DNA from: Reyranella aquatilis
GTDB taxonomy: Bacteria > Pseudomonadota > Alphaproteobacteria > Reyranellales > Reyranellaceae
Reading direction: 5' to 3'
Length of the DNA: 64,000 bases
Assembly: GCF_020880995.1 (NCBI RefSeq)
Contig: NZ_JAJISD010000011.1
Location: forward strand, 169,018 to 233,017
This document shows, piece after piece, positions 7,483 to 16,714 of this stretch. Made by a program: the position numbers and the translations under genes. The notes under the pieces are model-generated. The model ran no database searches, was not told the origin of the DNA, and saw only the letters and a list, made by a program, of their open reading frames with translations. How positions within the stretch are numbered: the first letter of the stretch is position 1; every line of letters starts with the position of its first letter.

Positions 7483-9567
7483 TCACTTCGATCTGGTCTT
7501 CGGTTTCCGAGTGGCTTTGGACTCGCCCTTAGCCTCCGGAATGGCCTTCATCTCCTCGAGCCAGATGTCCGGGCTGCCATCGGACGGCGCGCGCCAGTCG
7601 CCGCGCGGCGACAGCGATCCGCCGGACGAAATCTTCGGCCCGTTCGGCACCGCGGAGCGCTTGAACTGGTTGGTGAAGAAGCGCCGCAGGAACAACGCGA
7701 GCCACTTGCGGATTTCCTCGAGCGTGTAGGCGCGACGCGTTCCTTCCGGCAGGTTGGCGGGCCAGGCGCCCTTCTCGATATCGTGCCAGGCGTTCCACGC
7801 CATGAAGGCGATCTTCGAGGGGCGATAGCCGAGACGCGTCAGGTAGAAGAGATTGAAGTCCTGCAGTGCATAGGGACCAACGAAGCTCTCGGTCGCCTGC
7901 ACCACGCCCTTCTCGCCCGCGGGGATGAGTTCGGGCGAGATCTCGGTGTTCAGGATGTCGTGCAGGATGTCGGCCGTCTCGCGGCTGACGTCGCCCGACG
8001 CGGCGACGAAGCGGATCAGGTGCTGGATCAGTGTCTTCGAGACCGAGCCATTGGGATTGTAGTGGGACATGTGATCGCCCACGCCGTAGGTGCACCAGCC
8101 AAGGCCCAGTTCGGACAGATCGCCAGTGCCCACCACCATCCCGCGCTGCTGGTTGGCCAGACGGAACAGATAGTCGGTGCGCAGGCCCGCCTGCACGTTC
8201 TCGAAGGTGATGTCGTAGACCTTCTCGCCCTTGCCGAACGGATGGCCGATATCGGCCAGCATCTGCGTCGCGGCCGGCTTGATGTCGATCTCCGCTGCGG
8301 TAACGCCCAGGGCTTTCATGAGACGCCACGCGTTCCGGTAGGTCTGGTCGGAGGTGCCGAAGCCCGGCATCGTGTAGGCGAAGACGTTCTTGCGGCTGAG
8401 GCCCAGGCGATCCATCGCGCGACAGGCAACGATAAGAGCATGGGTTGAATCGAGGCCGCCCGACACGCCGATGACGGCATTTTCGGTGCGGTTCGACTGC
8501 AGCCGCTGCGCCAAGCCCTGGACCTGGATGTTGTAGGCCTCGTAGCAGTTGTCCCGCAGCTTGGCCGGATCCGACGGCACATAGGGGAAGCGCTCGATGG
8601 CGCGATCGAGTGCCACGCTGTCCGCCGGCGGATCGAAGGCGAACGGCAGCGTCCGGAAACGCTCGACCCGTTCCTTCTCCTGCAGGGCGCAATCGGCGAA
8701 GCCGTTATAGCGCAGGCGTTCCTGGCGAATGCGGCCGACGTCGATGTCGGCCTGGATCATGGTCGAGTCCTTCTCGAATCGAGAAGACTCGATCAGCGGG
8801 TCGCCCAGTTCGTAGATCGCGGCATGACCGTCCCAGGCGAGATCGGTCGTCGATTCGCCGGGGCCGGCCGCCGAGTAGGCGTAGGCGGCCACCGCACGCA
8901 TCGACTGGCTGCCGCACAGCAGGCGCCGCGCCTCGGCCTTGCCGATCGTGATGTTGCTGGCCGACAGGTTCACCAGCAGTTCGGCGCCGGCGAGGGCCGC
9001 GTGGCTGGACGGCGGGATCGCCACCCACACGTCCTCGCAGATCTCGACATGGAAGGTGAGGTCGATGCCGGCCGCCTTGAAGAGGAGATCGGTGCCGAAC
9101 GGCACTGTCTCGCCCAGCAGTTCGACCTCGCGGGTGATCGTGTTGGCGCCGGAGATGAAGTGCCGCTTCTCGTAGAACTCGCGATAGTTCGGCAGGTAGG
9201 TCTTCGGGACCACACCCAGCACCTTGCCGCGATGCACGACGATGGCGGTGTTGTAGAGTCGGCCCGAGACGCGCAGCGGCGCACCGACGATCAGCACCGG
9301 GAAAAGCTTGCGCGACGCCTCGACCACCTTGGCGATCGACCGCTCGACCTCGTCGAGCAGCGCGTCCTGCAGCAACAGGTCCTCGATGGCGTAGGATGAC
9401 AGGCCGAGTTCGGGGAAGACCATGACGGCCGCACGCGTCTTGTCGCCCTGCGCCGCGAGCTTGAGCGTCTCCGCGAGGTTGTAGGCCGCATCAGCCACGC
9501 GGGTCCGCGGCACGCAGCAGGCCACGCGCACGAATTCATGGGAATAGAGAGAGTAGAAATCGAACAT
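7483..9567 (-). CDS. nadE: Glutamine-dependent NAD(+) synthetase
   Basis: 694 residues of the long mycobacterial-type NadE (begins MFDFYSLYSHEFVRVA). The start at 9567 has GGAG six bases upstream and is preferred over an ATG 15 bases earlier. The N-terminal nitrilase-type glutaminase domain shows its triad: E53 in VFPELGLSS, the lysine in VPKTYLPNYREFYEKRHF, and the cysteine in HVEICEDVW. The C-terminal synthetase carries the PP-loop SGGLDSTHAL and the GTGDLSELGLGW segment. It amidates deamido-NAD to NAD in the last step of NAD synthesis, with ammonia channelled from glutamine. It is separated from the rhodanese operon by 91 bp, and its upstream side borders the genomic island. Confidence 0.96.
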   Translation of the reverse strand: MFDFYSLYSHEFVRVACCVPRTRVADAAYNLAETLKLAAQGDKTRAAVMVFPELGLSSYAIEDLLLQDALLDEVERSIAKVVEASRKLFPVLIVGAPLRVSGRLYNTAIVVHRGKVLGVVPKTYLPNYREFYEKRHFISGANTITREVELLGETVPFGTDLLFKAAGIDLTFHVEICEDVWVAIPPSSHAALAGAELLVNLSASNITIGKAEARRLLCGSQSMRAVAAYAYSAAGPGESTTDLAWDGHAAIYELGDPLIESSRFEKDSTMIQADIDVGRIRQERLRYNGFADCALQEKERVERFRTLPFAFDPPADSVALDRAIERFPYVPSDPAKLRDNCYEAYNIQVQGLAQRLQSNRTENAVIGVSGGLDSTHALIVACRAMDRLGLSRKNVFAYTMPGFGTSDQTYRNAWRLMKALGVTAAEIDIKPAATQMLADIGHPFGKGEKVYDITFENVQAGLRTDYLFRLANQQRGMVVGTGDLSELGLGWCTYGVGDHMSHYNPNGSVSKTLIQHLIRFVAASGDVSRETADILHDILNTEISPELIPAGEKGVVQATESFVGPYALQDFNLFYLTRLGYRPSKIAFMAWNAWHDIEKGAWPANLPEGTRRAYTLEEIRKWLALFLRRFFTNQFKRSAVPNGPKISSGGSLSPRGDWRAPSDGSPDIWLEEMKAIPEAKGESKATRKPKTRSK

Positions 9568-9635
9568 CGGAACTCCAGCCATGGCCTACTGGTGCCCCGG
9601 CGGGGACTTCCGATCAAGGGCTGCTGGAAAGAAGG

Positions 9636-9707
9636 GGCGATGGTGGGCGCGACAGGGATCGAACCTGTGGCCACTGCCATGTCAAGACAGTGCTCTACCG
9701 CTGAGCT
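9636..9707. repeat. Island left attachment repeat (72 bp)
   Basis: Identical over 72 bp to 16715-16786. After one mismatch (9708 versus 16787) five more bases match, and then the two copies diverge. Contains all of tRNA-Val(GAC) from the D-stem to CCA. Confidence 0.92.
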
Positions 9708-9715
9708 CCGCGCAA
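9641..9715 (-). pseudogene. Broken tRNA-Val(GAC) copy at island left border
   Basis: Same anticodon loop and T-arm as the intact copy at 16720-16794, but the 5' end is replaced. The position corresponding to the invariant U8 is G, and the first two acceptor-stem bases read TT and cannot pair with the 3' CC. It is therefore the displaced attachment copy, not a working tRNA. Confidence 0.85.
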
Positions 9716-9792
9716 AAAACGCCCACCTTCCGAACCTTTGCCCCCCTCAGAAGCTCCCCCGGTCACGCCGGTGTCACAGCGGGATCAAGAGA

Positions 9793-10919
9793 ATGGCTAC
9801 GTTTCGAAGCATCGTCGAAAGTGGCAGGTTCAGGTCAGGCGGGAGGGTCAACCCGCCCTACCGCGCACTTTCTCCTATCGAAAGGATGCCATAGCGTGGG
9901 CTAGGGATATTGAGGCCAAGCAGGAGCGTGGCTTCACCGCTGTGGATAACCGGGCACTCCGCAGCTCCACCGTGGACGATCTCTTGGAGAGGTACGTCCG
10001 GACAATCACCATCACCAAGCGAGGACGAGCCCCTGAGGCGGCTCGGATTAGCCGCATGCGCCGGAGCGCGGTGGCCAGAATGTCCCTAGCTGCAGCGACC
10101 CCCGACAAGTTTGCCGAGTACCGCGCTCAGCGGCTGACCGAGGTGGCCCCAGCTCCAGTCCGCAAGGAAATGGCTCTGTTTCAAGATGCCCTCCGGATTG
10201 AGTAACACCGATGGAACCCTTTCTGCGAATCCATTGGCCGAGCTGAAGGCCCCGCCTCAGGGCCTGTCCCGGAACTGCCGGCTCTCACCGACGAGGAAGC
10301 CTCGCAGCTGCGGGAGGCCTTTGCAAAGGTCAAGAACCGGCTGGTCCCGGCGGTGGTGCGATTTGCTCTGGAAACGGCCATACGCCGGGATAGCTGCTGA
10401 CGCTACGCTGGGAGCACGTTGGCGCTCGTAGGACCGGTCTCATTCCAGAGACCAAGAATGGTCACCCCCGAACAATTCCCCTCAGCACCGCCGCTATTGG
10501 CGTCCTTAACGACATCGGTGGCAAGGCAGCGGGCCAGTTTTCCTCCTGACAGCAAAGGCCCTGCGTCAGTCGTGAGATCGGGTCCTGCCGGAGGGCCAAG
10601 GTGCTTGACTGCAACTTCCACGACCTACGCCATGAGGCTCTCCGCCACCAATTTGAGATGTGGGCCACTCTTGACGCACGTGCCGACAAAGAGGGTTGGC
10701 CTGCTGCCCGCTTCCTGACTGCCCTGGCCGAACACAAGCTAGCCTTTACGAAAGTCATTTCGTTTCTCTGGGCGCGAAATCCCCGTGGCACCGGAAATCG
10801 TGCGAGGTGGAACTCTTGGAAGGCAGTCCGCCTTGCAATGGCTTATCCGTTCCAACAAATTCGGCTGCAACAAGCGGGTCATCCGATACATGGCGGTTGA
10901 TCTTCGCGCGGAGGACTAG
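9793..10919 (+). pseudogene. Tyrosine-recombinase (phage-type integrase) pseudogene
   Basis: Integrase pieces appear in order in shifting frames. MATFR at 9793 continues one base out of frame as KHRRKWQVQVRREGQP with the SAM-like core-binding part to 10205 (stop). SANPLAELKAPPQG follows near 10225, then LTDEEASQLREAFAKVKNRL and RFALETAIRR near 10280-10390. LTLRWEHVGARRTGLIP and TKNGHPRTIPLST follow near 10400-10480. The catalytic box CNFHDLRHEA lies near 10605-10640, and the closing LRAED ends at a stop at 10919. At least three frameshifts and premature stops interrupt it. Its position just inside the left att repeat identifies it as the enzyme that inserted the island. It can no longer make an active recombinase. 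Confidence 0.85.
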
Positions 10920-10924
10920 CCACT

Positions 10925-12034
10925 TTGGTCATCGTAGCAGTCGCCTATTTCGCTTTCACCTGGACCGTGTTCTTTCGATTCAAGCTGCTACCCTGGAACT
11001 GGCCGTGGCGAATCCTGACCGTGCTGGTCGGCGCCGCCATCCTCAGCGTGTTCATGGCGCTATTCAACACTATGACGCCGTCCGGCCGAATCGTCGTTGT
11101 CAGCCGGGTCGTCGAGGTTACACCCACCGTGTCGGGCACTGTCGTCGCCATCGAGGCCGAGCCGAACGTTCTCATGAAGGCAGGGTCCATCCTGTTCAGG
11201 ATTGATCCGGCACCCTACCATTTCAAGGTCAAACAGCTTAAGGCTGCAGTCGCCGAGGCTGAGCAGAAGGTCAACCAGTACAAAGCGCAGGTCGATCTCG
11301 CAGTTGCAGATGTTGCCGGGCTCACTGCACAGCTAGCATATGCAGAGAAGCGGCGCGACGACATCGAGAAGCTTGCCCGCACATCCGCGTCTAGCGAGTT
11401 TCGTTTTCAGGATGCAGTCGCACAGGTCGCCCTTCTCAATGCCCAGCTACAGGCCGCTAGGGCCCGTGAGGCCAATGCGCGGCTTGTGCTGGGTTCTGAG
11501 ATCGAGGGACAGAATACAACGGTCGCGCAGTTGCAGGCTCAGTTGGAGAACGCTACGTGGGAACTCGAACAGACCACGGTAAAGGCGCCGAGTGACGGAT
11601 ACGTCAGCGGCATGTCCCTCAGTATCGGCGCCCGGGCGGTGCCCCTAAAGGCGGTGATGTCCTTCATCGTCGCCGGAGACATCTCGATCGTCGGCGTGTT
11701 CGACCAGGCCGGCTACGCCAGCATCCGTCCAGGCGCGCCTGTCCATCTCGTATTCGCAAATCTGCCCGGCAAGGTGTTCCACTCTCGCATGGGTACTGCG
11801 GCACAGGGCATCAGGCAGGGGCAGGTGGCTGTGTCCGGATCCTTGTTCACGGCTGAGGCGGTTGGCAACAGCACGACCTACCCGGCCCTCATCAACATTC
11901 CCGGAGACGTGGACCCGGCCTTTGTGCTGCCCGGCGTGGTCGGCACGGCCACCGTCGTTCCGGAGGGCGCGGGCGCCATTGGCACCCTGGCGAGCATCAT
12001 TCTTTGGATGAAGGCCTTCGTGGCCTACCTTTGA
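10925..12034 (+). CDS. HlyD-family membrane-fusion protein
   Basis: 369 residues from a TTG start; an in-frame stop at 10898 leaves little alternative, and GGAGG lies 10 bases upstream. Two N-terminal membrane segments (VIVAVAYFAFTWTVFFRFK and ILTVLVGAAILSVFMALF) precede a lipoyl half-motif (TVSGTVVAIEAEPNVLMKAG). Next come a long alpha-helical hairpin (about residues 100-195, rich in A/Q/E), the second lipoyl half (TVKAPSDGYVSGMSLSIG) and a beta-barrel. Membrane-fusion proteins of this two-helix type usually pair with small inner-membrane proteins or efflux pumps, but no pump gene is present here. First gene of the island cargo, 214 bp before the DUF3604 gene. That gap shows no recognisable gene. 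Confidence 0.85.
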   Translation: MVIVAVAYFAFTWTVFFRFKLLPWNWPWRILTVLVGAAILSVFMALFNTMTPSGRIVVVSRVVEVTPTVSGTVVAIEAEPNVLMKAGSILFRIDPAPYHFKVKQLKAAVAEAEQKVNQYKAQVDLAVADVAGLTAQLAYAEKRRDDIEKLARTSASSEFRFQDAVAQVALLNAQLQAARAREANARLVLGSEIEGQNTTVAQLQAQLENATWELEQTTVKAPSDGYVSGMSLSIGARAVPLKAVMSFIVAGDISIVGVFDQAGYASIRPGAPVHLVFANLPGKVFHSRMGTAAQGIRQGQVAVSGSLFTAEAVGNSTTYPALINIPGDVDPAFVLPGVVGTATVVPEGAGAIGTLASIILWMKAFVAYL

Positions 12035-12248
12035 GGCTTGGCAAACAGGCTCACGCGTAACTGCACGATTTGCCGACAAGGGAGAGTTAGCATTCAATAG
12101 GTGCGTTGACGGTCGGTACCTGTAGATTTTGCCATGGAATGCGCCATTGCTAAACTGAACCCGGACAGCCTGAATGAACAGATCATTGCTGGTGGCATAA
12201 ATCCTTGCGCTTGCCGCACCTCCAGCACCGTATCGTAGGAGAGCAACC

Positions 12249-14186
12249 ATGAAGTACGCCACACTCAAGGCAGCGCTGCTCGCAGCCACGATACTTGGCT
12301 CATCGTTTGCGGCCCAGGCCGACGGTGATGTCGGCCAGATCACGAAGGAGAGGATCGAGAAGTTCTTTCCGGACAAGCGGCCATACTCACCGTATGTTGA
12401 TCGTAATTTCCCAACGCGGCCGCTGTTCGGGGACACCCATTTACATACAGCTGTCTCCTTCGACGCGGGGATTTTTGGGGCTCGCCTGTCTCCGCGGGAG
12501 GCCTATCGCTTTGCCAAGGGGGAACAGGTTACAACGAGCACAGGCCAGCAAGCTAAGCTGTCGCGTCCGCTCGATTTTCTGGTGGTGGCCGATCATTCCG
12601 ACAACATGGGCTTATTCCCGGACCTCGTAGCGGGCAAGCCCAACATCATTGCGGATCCGCAGGGACGCAAGTGGTATGATATGATGAAGGAGGGCCGGGG
12701 ACAGGAAGCCGCTCTTCAGGTCATTGCTGCATTCTCCAATGGCAATTTCCCCAAAGCACTCGTCTATGCGCCGAACACGGCGGCATTCAAGTCCACTTGG
12801 CTGGAAACGATTAAAGCTGCGGAGGAGCACAACGATCCTGGCCGCTTCACAGCCTTCATCGGATACGAATGGACAGCCCAAGGGTCATTCAACATTCATC
12901 GCAACGTCATCTTCAAGGATGGTGGTGATCTTGCACGCCAGGTGCTTCCCTTCACGACAGTTGCGCCTTTGGGGAGCCCGCGGGAAACGGACCTCTGGAA
13001 GTGGATGGCCGAGTACGAGTCGAAGACGGGTGGCGATGTGCTTGCCATCGCCCACAATGGCAATGTTAGCAATGGCCTGATGTTTCCGTTCATCCAGCCG
13101 TTTACGAACAAGCCGGTCGATCAGGAGTATGCGGAAGCGCGGAATCGGTGGGAACCAATCTATGAAGTGACTCAGATGAAGGGCGACGGTGAGGCCCATC
13201 CTTGGCTGTCACCCAATGACGAGTTTGCCAACTTTGAGAAATGGGACAAAGGCAATCTCGACATGAGCGAGGCGAAGAAGCCGGAGATGCTGGAGCATGA
13301 GTATGCCCGGTCCGGGCTGAAGCTCGGACTCAAAATGGAAAAGCAATTTGGCGTCAATCCCTTCAAGTTTGGAATGATTGGATCGACAGATGCGCATACA
13401 GGGCTGCCTGCGGTCGAGGAAGACAACTTCTGGGGCAAGGTTGCGCCAATGGAGCCTAGCCCCGAACGGCTGACGAACACATTCGTCAACAACAGTAAGA
13501 CCGGCATTACCGTCAATGACAGAGATGTTGTCTCGGCAGGCTATGCTGGGGTTTGGGCAACGGAGAATTCTCGACAGTCCATTTTTGAGGCAATGGAACG
13601 CCGAGAGGTTTATGCGACGACGGGTACCCGCATGGTCGTCCGTCTGTTTGGCGGCTATGAGTTCACAGAAGCAGATGCCAAGAGCCGCAATCCTGCCATC
13701 GCAGGCTATGGGAAGGGCGTCCCCATGGGCGGGGATCTCGGTGCCCCGCCTGCAGGCAAGGCTCCCACATTCCTTTTGGCCGCATTAAAGGATCCAATTG
13801 GTGCCAATCTTGATCGCTACCAGATCGTCAAGGGCTGGATTGACGAGAAGGGCGTAGCCCACGAGAAAGTCTACGATGTGGTGTGGTCCGGTGACCGGAA
13901 GCCAGGCGCAGGCGGGAAGGTACCTTCAGTTGGCAACACCGTGGATGTGGCGAATGCCAACTGGACCAACACCATCGGCAGCCCAGAGTTGATCGCCGTC
14001 TGGACGGATCCCGAATTCGATCCAAAGCAGAGCGCGTTCTACTACGGCCGCGTTCTCGAAATCCCGACGCCGCGCTGGACCACTTATGACGCGAAGTATT
14101 TCGGTCGTCCTGTCCCAACCGACGTTCCGGCTGCGATCCAAGAGAGGGCCTATACTTCCCCGATCTGGTACAAGCCAGCCTCCTAG
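12249..14186 (+). CDS. Exported DUF3604 (PHP-like metal-dependent) protein
   Basis: 645 residues, AGGAGA upstream of the ATG, and a clear signal peptide (KYATLKAALLAATILGSSFAAQA). DUF3604 is related to PHP phosphoesterase folds. Metal-ligand candidates are visible as H64/H66 in GDTHLHTAVSFD, VADHSDNMG, FIGYEWT, AHNGNVSNG and GSTDAHTG. Family members are periplasmic or exported and largely uncharacterised; phosphatase or phosphodiesterase chemistry is plausible but unproven. Base composition is visibly lower in GC than the flanking chromosome, in keeping with transfer. It is followed 15 bp later by a membrane-anchored parvulin and then a HupE-like transporter, which suggests a dedicated folding/metal-supply cassette. 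Confidence 0.88.
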   Translation: MKYATLKAALLAATILGSSFAAQADGDVGQITKERIEKFFPDKRPYSPYVDRNFPTRPLFGDTHLHTAVSFDAGIFGARLSPREAYRFAKGEQVTTSTGQQAKLSRPLDFLVVADHSDNMGLFPDLVAGKPNIIADPQGRKWYDMMKEGRGQEAALQVIAAFSNGNFPKALVYAPNTAAFKSTWLETIKAAEEHNDPGRFTAFIGYEWTAQGSFNIHRNVIFKDGGDLARQVLPFTTVAPLGSPRETDLWKWMAEYESKTGGDVLAIAHNGNVSNGLMFPFIQPFTNKPVDQEYAEARNRWEPIYEVTQMKGDGEAHPWLSPNDEFANFEKWDKGNLDMSEAKKPEMLEHEYARSGLKLGLKMEKQFGVNPFKFGMIGSTDAHTGLPAVEEDNFWGKVAPMEPSPERLTNTFVNNSKTGITVNDRDVVSAGYAGVWATENSRQSIFEAMERREVYATTGTRMVVRLFGGYEFTEADAKSRNPAIAGYGKGVPMGGDLGAPPAGKAPTFLLAALKDPIGANLDRYQIVKGWIDEKGVAHEKVYDVVWSGDRKPGAGGKVPSVGNTVDVANANWTNTIGSPELIAVWTDPEFDPKQSAFYYGRVLEIPTPRWTTYDAKYFGRPVPTDVPAAIQERAYTSPIWYKPAS

Positions 14187-14201
14187 ACCCAACTCACTGA
14201 A

Positions 14202-15041
14202 GTGGGCAAACTGTTGCGCGAGCCGCTGCTGCACTTCGCCTTGATGGGCGTGGTGCTGTTCGCGGTCTACGGTTGGGTCAACGGCGACGCATCAAGTGCA
14301 CCTCGCGAAATCGTCGTTTCCCAGGGGCAGCTTGACAGCCTGCAAGCAAAATTCGAGCGCGTCTGGCAGCGCCCTCCTTCGGCTGACGAACTGAGAGGGT
14401 TGGTCGACCAATGGGTGCGCGAAGAGATTCTGTACCGCGAGGGCCGGGCACGAGGGCTGGATCTCGACGATCCGGTCGTGCGGCGGCTCGTCGCGCAGAA
14501 GATGGAATTTATCGCCGAAGGCGTCACGCCGGAAGTGCCCGACGATACAACTCTTGAAGCCTGGCTTGCAGCGAATCAGGACAAGTATGCGATCGAGCCG
14601 CGCTATACTCTGCGGCAAGTCTACCTCAATCCGGCGCAGCGCGGCGCACGCCTAGAGGCCGACATCGACGCGGCACGGGCCGCGCTGGCCGGAGGCCGCA
14701 TGGTTGATGGTGATTCGACGATGCTGCCCGCAGTGCTTGACTCGGCCCCGGGGCGCGAGGTGGCGCGCGTATTCGGCGCGGAGTTCGCCGCAAGTCTGAA
14801 GGGCCTGCCGACAGGTGAATGGGCGGGCCCGGTGCGCTCGGGGTTTGGACTGCATCTCGTGAAGGTCGAGCACCGCGTGGATGGCCGTGCCGCGACATTG
14901 CCTGAGGTTCGCGACACGGTCGTGCGCGATCTTCTGCGCGATCGCGCGACGCAGGCGAAGGAGAGCTTCTACAGGAAGCTACGTGCCGGCTACACCATAC
15001 GCACGGAAGCCGGCGAAAAGAAGCCGAAGCCCGCGGGATGA
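14202..15041 (+). CDS. Membrane-anchored parvulin-type peptidyl-prolyl isomerase
   Basis: 279 residues from a GTG start 15 bp after the DUF3604 stop. One N-terminal transmembrane anchor (LLHFALMGVVLFAVYGWV, residues about 9-26) is followed by a helical linker (DELRGLVDQWVREEILYREG) and a PpiC-like rotamase domain. The domain ends with LPTGEWAGPVRSGFGLHLVKVE, the typical parvulin C-terminal strand. Architecture and length match periplasmic PpiC/SurA-like foldases. Position between DUF3604 and the HupE-like gene suggests it folds the exported DUF3604 protein; this is inference. Confidence 0.88.
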   Translation: MGKLLREPLLHFALMGVVLFAVYGWVNGDASSAPREIVVSQGQLDSLQAKFERVWQRPPSADELRGLVDQWVREEILYREGRARGLDLDDPVVRRLVAQKMEFIAEGVTPEVPDDTTLEAWLAANQDKYAIEPRYTLRQVYLNPAQRGARLEADIDAARAALAGGRMVDGDSTMLPAVLDSAPGREVARVFGAEFAASLKGLPTGEWAGPVRSGFGLHLVKVEHRVDGRAATLPEVRDTVVRDLLRDRATQAKESFYRKLRAGYTIRTEAGEKKPKPAG

Positions 15042-15045
15042 GACG

Positions 15046-16044
15046 GTGACAAAGCGGATGCTACGCTGGACGCTCACAATGCTGCTGTGCAGTCTTTCGT
15101 GGGCAGCCTGCGCCGACGTCTTTCGCCCAGCCTACCTCGAGTTGAACGAAAGAGGCGAAGGTCGCTACGACGTGCTGTGGAAGGTGCCGGCGCGGGGCAC
15201 TGCGCGGCTCGCGGTGGATGTGGTCTGGCCGGCTGATACGACCCAGCTGACGCCGCCGCTGGCATTGCTCACCGACGGGGCCTTCGTCGAGCGGTGGCGG
15301 ATACAGCGTCACGGTGGGCTGGCTGGCCAGACGATCCGCATCGAGGGCCTGAGCGCCGGCGTCACCGACGTCATCGTGCGCGTCGAACGCGCCGACGGCA
15401 CCGCCCAGGTCGAACGACTGCTCCCACAAAGCCCGAGCTTCACCGTCAAGGGGCCGACCGTCGCCGGCGAGGTGGCGTGGTCGTATCTGGTGTTGGGGGT
15501 GGAGCACATCCTAAGCGGGATCGACCACCTGCTTTTCGTGTTGGCTCTGCTGCTCATCGTGCACGGCGGGCGGCGAATCTTCTTGACCATCACGGCCTTC
15601 ACGCTGGCGCATAGCCTGACGCTAATGGCCGCCACACTCGGGTGGGTGCATGTGCCCGGTCCCCCGTTGGAGGCGACCATTGCGCTGAGCATCGTCTTTG
15701 TGGCCGCCGAGGTAGTGCATGGGCTTCGCGGCCGCCCGGGGCTGACGGCGCGCGCGCCGTGGGTCGTAGCATTCGGTTTCGGCTTGCTGCACGGCTTTGG
15801 CTTCGCCGGTGCGCTCGCGGAGGTGGGCCTGCCACAAACCGCGATCCCGCTGGCGCTGCTAATGTTCAACGTTGGCGTCGAGGCGGGGCAGTTGATCTTT
15901 GTCGTTGCGGTCCTGCTTCTGCGCCGCCTGCTCGATCTGGCGATCGCGCGCCGGCCTGCCTGGGTTTCATACTTGCCCCCATATGCCATAGGTACGGTGG
16001 CGATGTTCTGGGTCATCGAGCGCGTGTCGGCGTTCTGGGCCTGA
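15046..16044 (+). CDS. HupE/UreJ-family membrane protein
   Basis: 332 residues from a GTG start preceded by GGGA at 7 bases; an ATG 12 bases later has no Shine-Dalgarno. A signal peptide (LRWTLTMLLCSLSWAACA) is followed by an extracytoplasmic beta domain of about 130 residues, then six or so membrane helices. GVEHILSGIDHLLFVLALLL and AFTLAHSLTLMAATLG are the histidine-rich HupE/UreJ signatures; GFGLLHGFGFAGALAEVGLP is a third conserved segment. HupE/UreJ proteins are nickel/cobalt permeases, though this two-domain branch is uncharacterised. It may supply metal to the DUF3604 enzyme. Last intact gene of the island. Confidence 0.87.
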   Translation: MTKRMLRWTLTMLLCSLSWAACADVFRPAYLELNERGEGRYDVLWKVPARGTARLAVDVVWPADTTQLTPPLALLTDGAFVERWRIQRHGGLAGQTIRIEGLSAGVTDVIVRVERADGTAQVERLLPQSPSFTVKGPTVAGEVAWSYLVLGVEHILSGIDHLLFVLALLLIVHGGRRIFLTITAFTLAHSLTLMAATLGWVHVPGPPLEATIALSIVFVAAEVVHGLRGRPGLTARAPWVVAFGFGLLHGFGFAGALAEVGLPQTAIPLALLMFNVGVEAGQLIFVVAVLLLRRLLDLAIARRPAWVSYLPPYAIGTVAMFWVIERVSAFWA

Positions 16045-16242
16045 GGTGACGCACAGTCGGATTTCTACCTGTGGAACTCGCTTGATGGCGCAATACGCAA
16101 CCAAAGACCTGCCCATAAGCGGCCACTCGTGCGCTCTCTCCAATGGCAATTCGAGTGAGTGGATAATCAGTATAGGTAACCCATCCGCGCTGAAGAGCAT
16201 TTGCCGTACCTAGCTGAACTTGCACATTGAGAAAGATGGAGG

Positions 16243-16527
16243 GCTGTCGCGCTCGCCGATCGTGCCTATGACGCCGACTGGATCCGCGAGGTCATGGAGG
16301 ACTAGGAGTGCAAGGCCTGTATCCCGCCCAAGGTCAACAGCACTGAGCCGGTCCCTTACTCGAAGCGGACATAAAAGAAGCGTAACCTAATCGAACGATG
16401 CATCGGAAAACTCAAGCAATTCAGGCACGTCTGCACTCGCTGCGACCGCATCGCCCTGAACTAGGTTGCCATGGCAAGACTCGCTGCCGTACGACTTTGT
16501 CTCATGCATCATGAGGCTGCAGCCTAG
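16243..16527 (+). pseudogene. IS5-family transposase remnant
   Basis: One continuous frame with three internal stops reads LADRAYDADWIREVMED, ECKACIPPKVNSTEPVPYSK, KKRNLIERCIGKLKQFRHV and VAMARLAAVRLCLMHH. These are the last ~95 residues of an IS5-type DDE transposase, including the final 'R..IE...GKLK' catalytic-glutamate region. The N-terminal two thirds and both element ends are missing. The rest of 16045-16719 holds no gene I can support. Confidence 0.85.
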
Positions 16528-16714
16528 CCATGCGGCTCCGCCTCGGAATCCATGCGGGCCCCAAGGCAAAGACGGTCACAGTCGGGCGTCGCGTGGTTCG
16601 ACAGGTACTCATCCGGCCCTGCCTGATCAGGCTCGTGACCGGGACCTCAGGGCTAGTGCTGAGAGTACGAATTTTTCTGCCGTAGCGGGCTTTTTCGAAC
16701 CGACCGTAGTCGGA

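Noticed and set aside
10925..12034. HlyD-like gene as the exporter partner of the RTX protein
   Set aside because: It is of the short two-membrane-helix type, lies on the island 14 kb away, and has no ABC partner; type I secretion adaptors look different.
12134..12238. 34-codon frame between the HlyD-like and DUF3604 genes
   Set aside because: No Shine-Dalgarno and no hydrophobic or domain pattern; treated as non-coding spacer.
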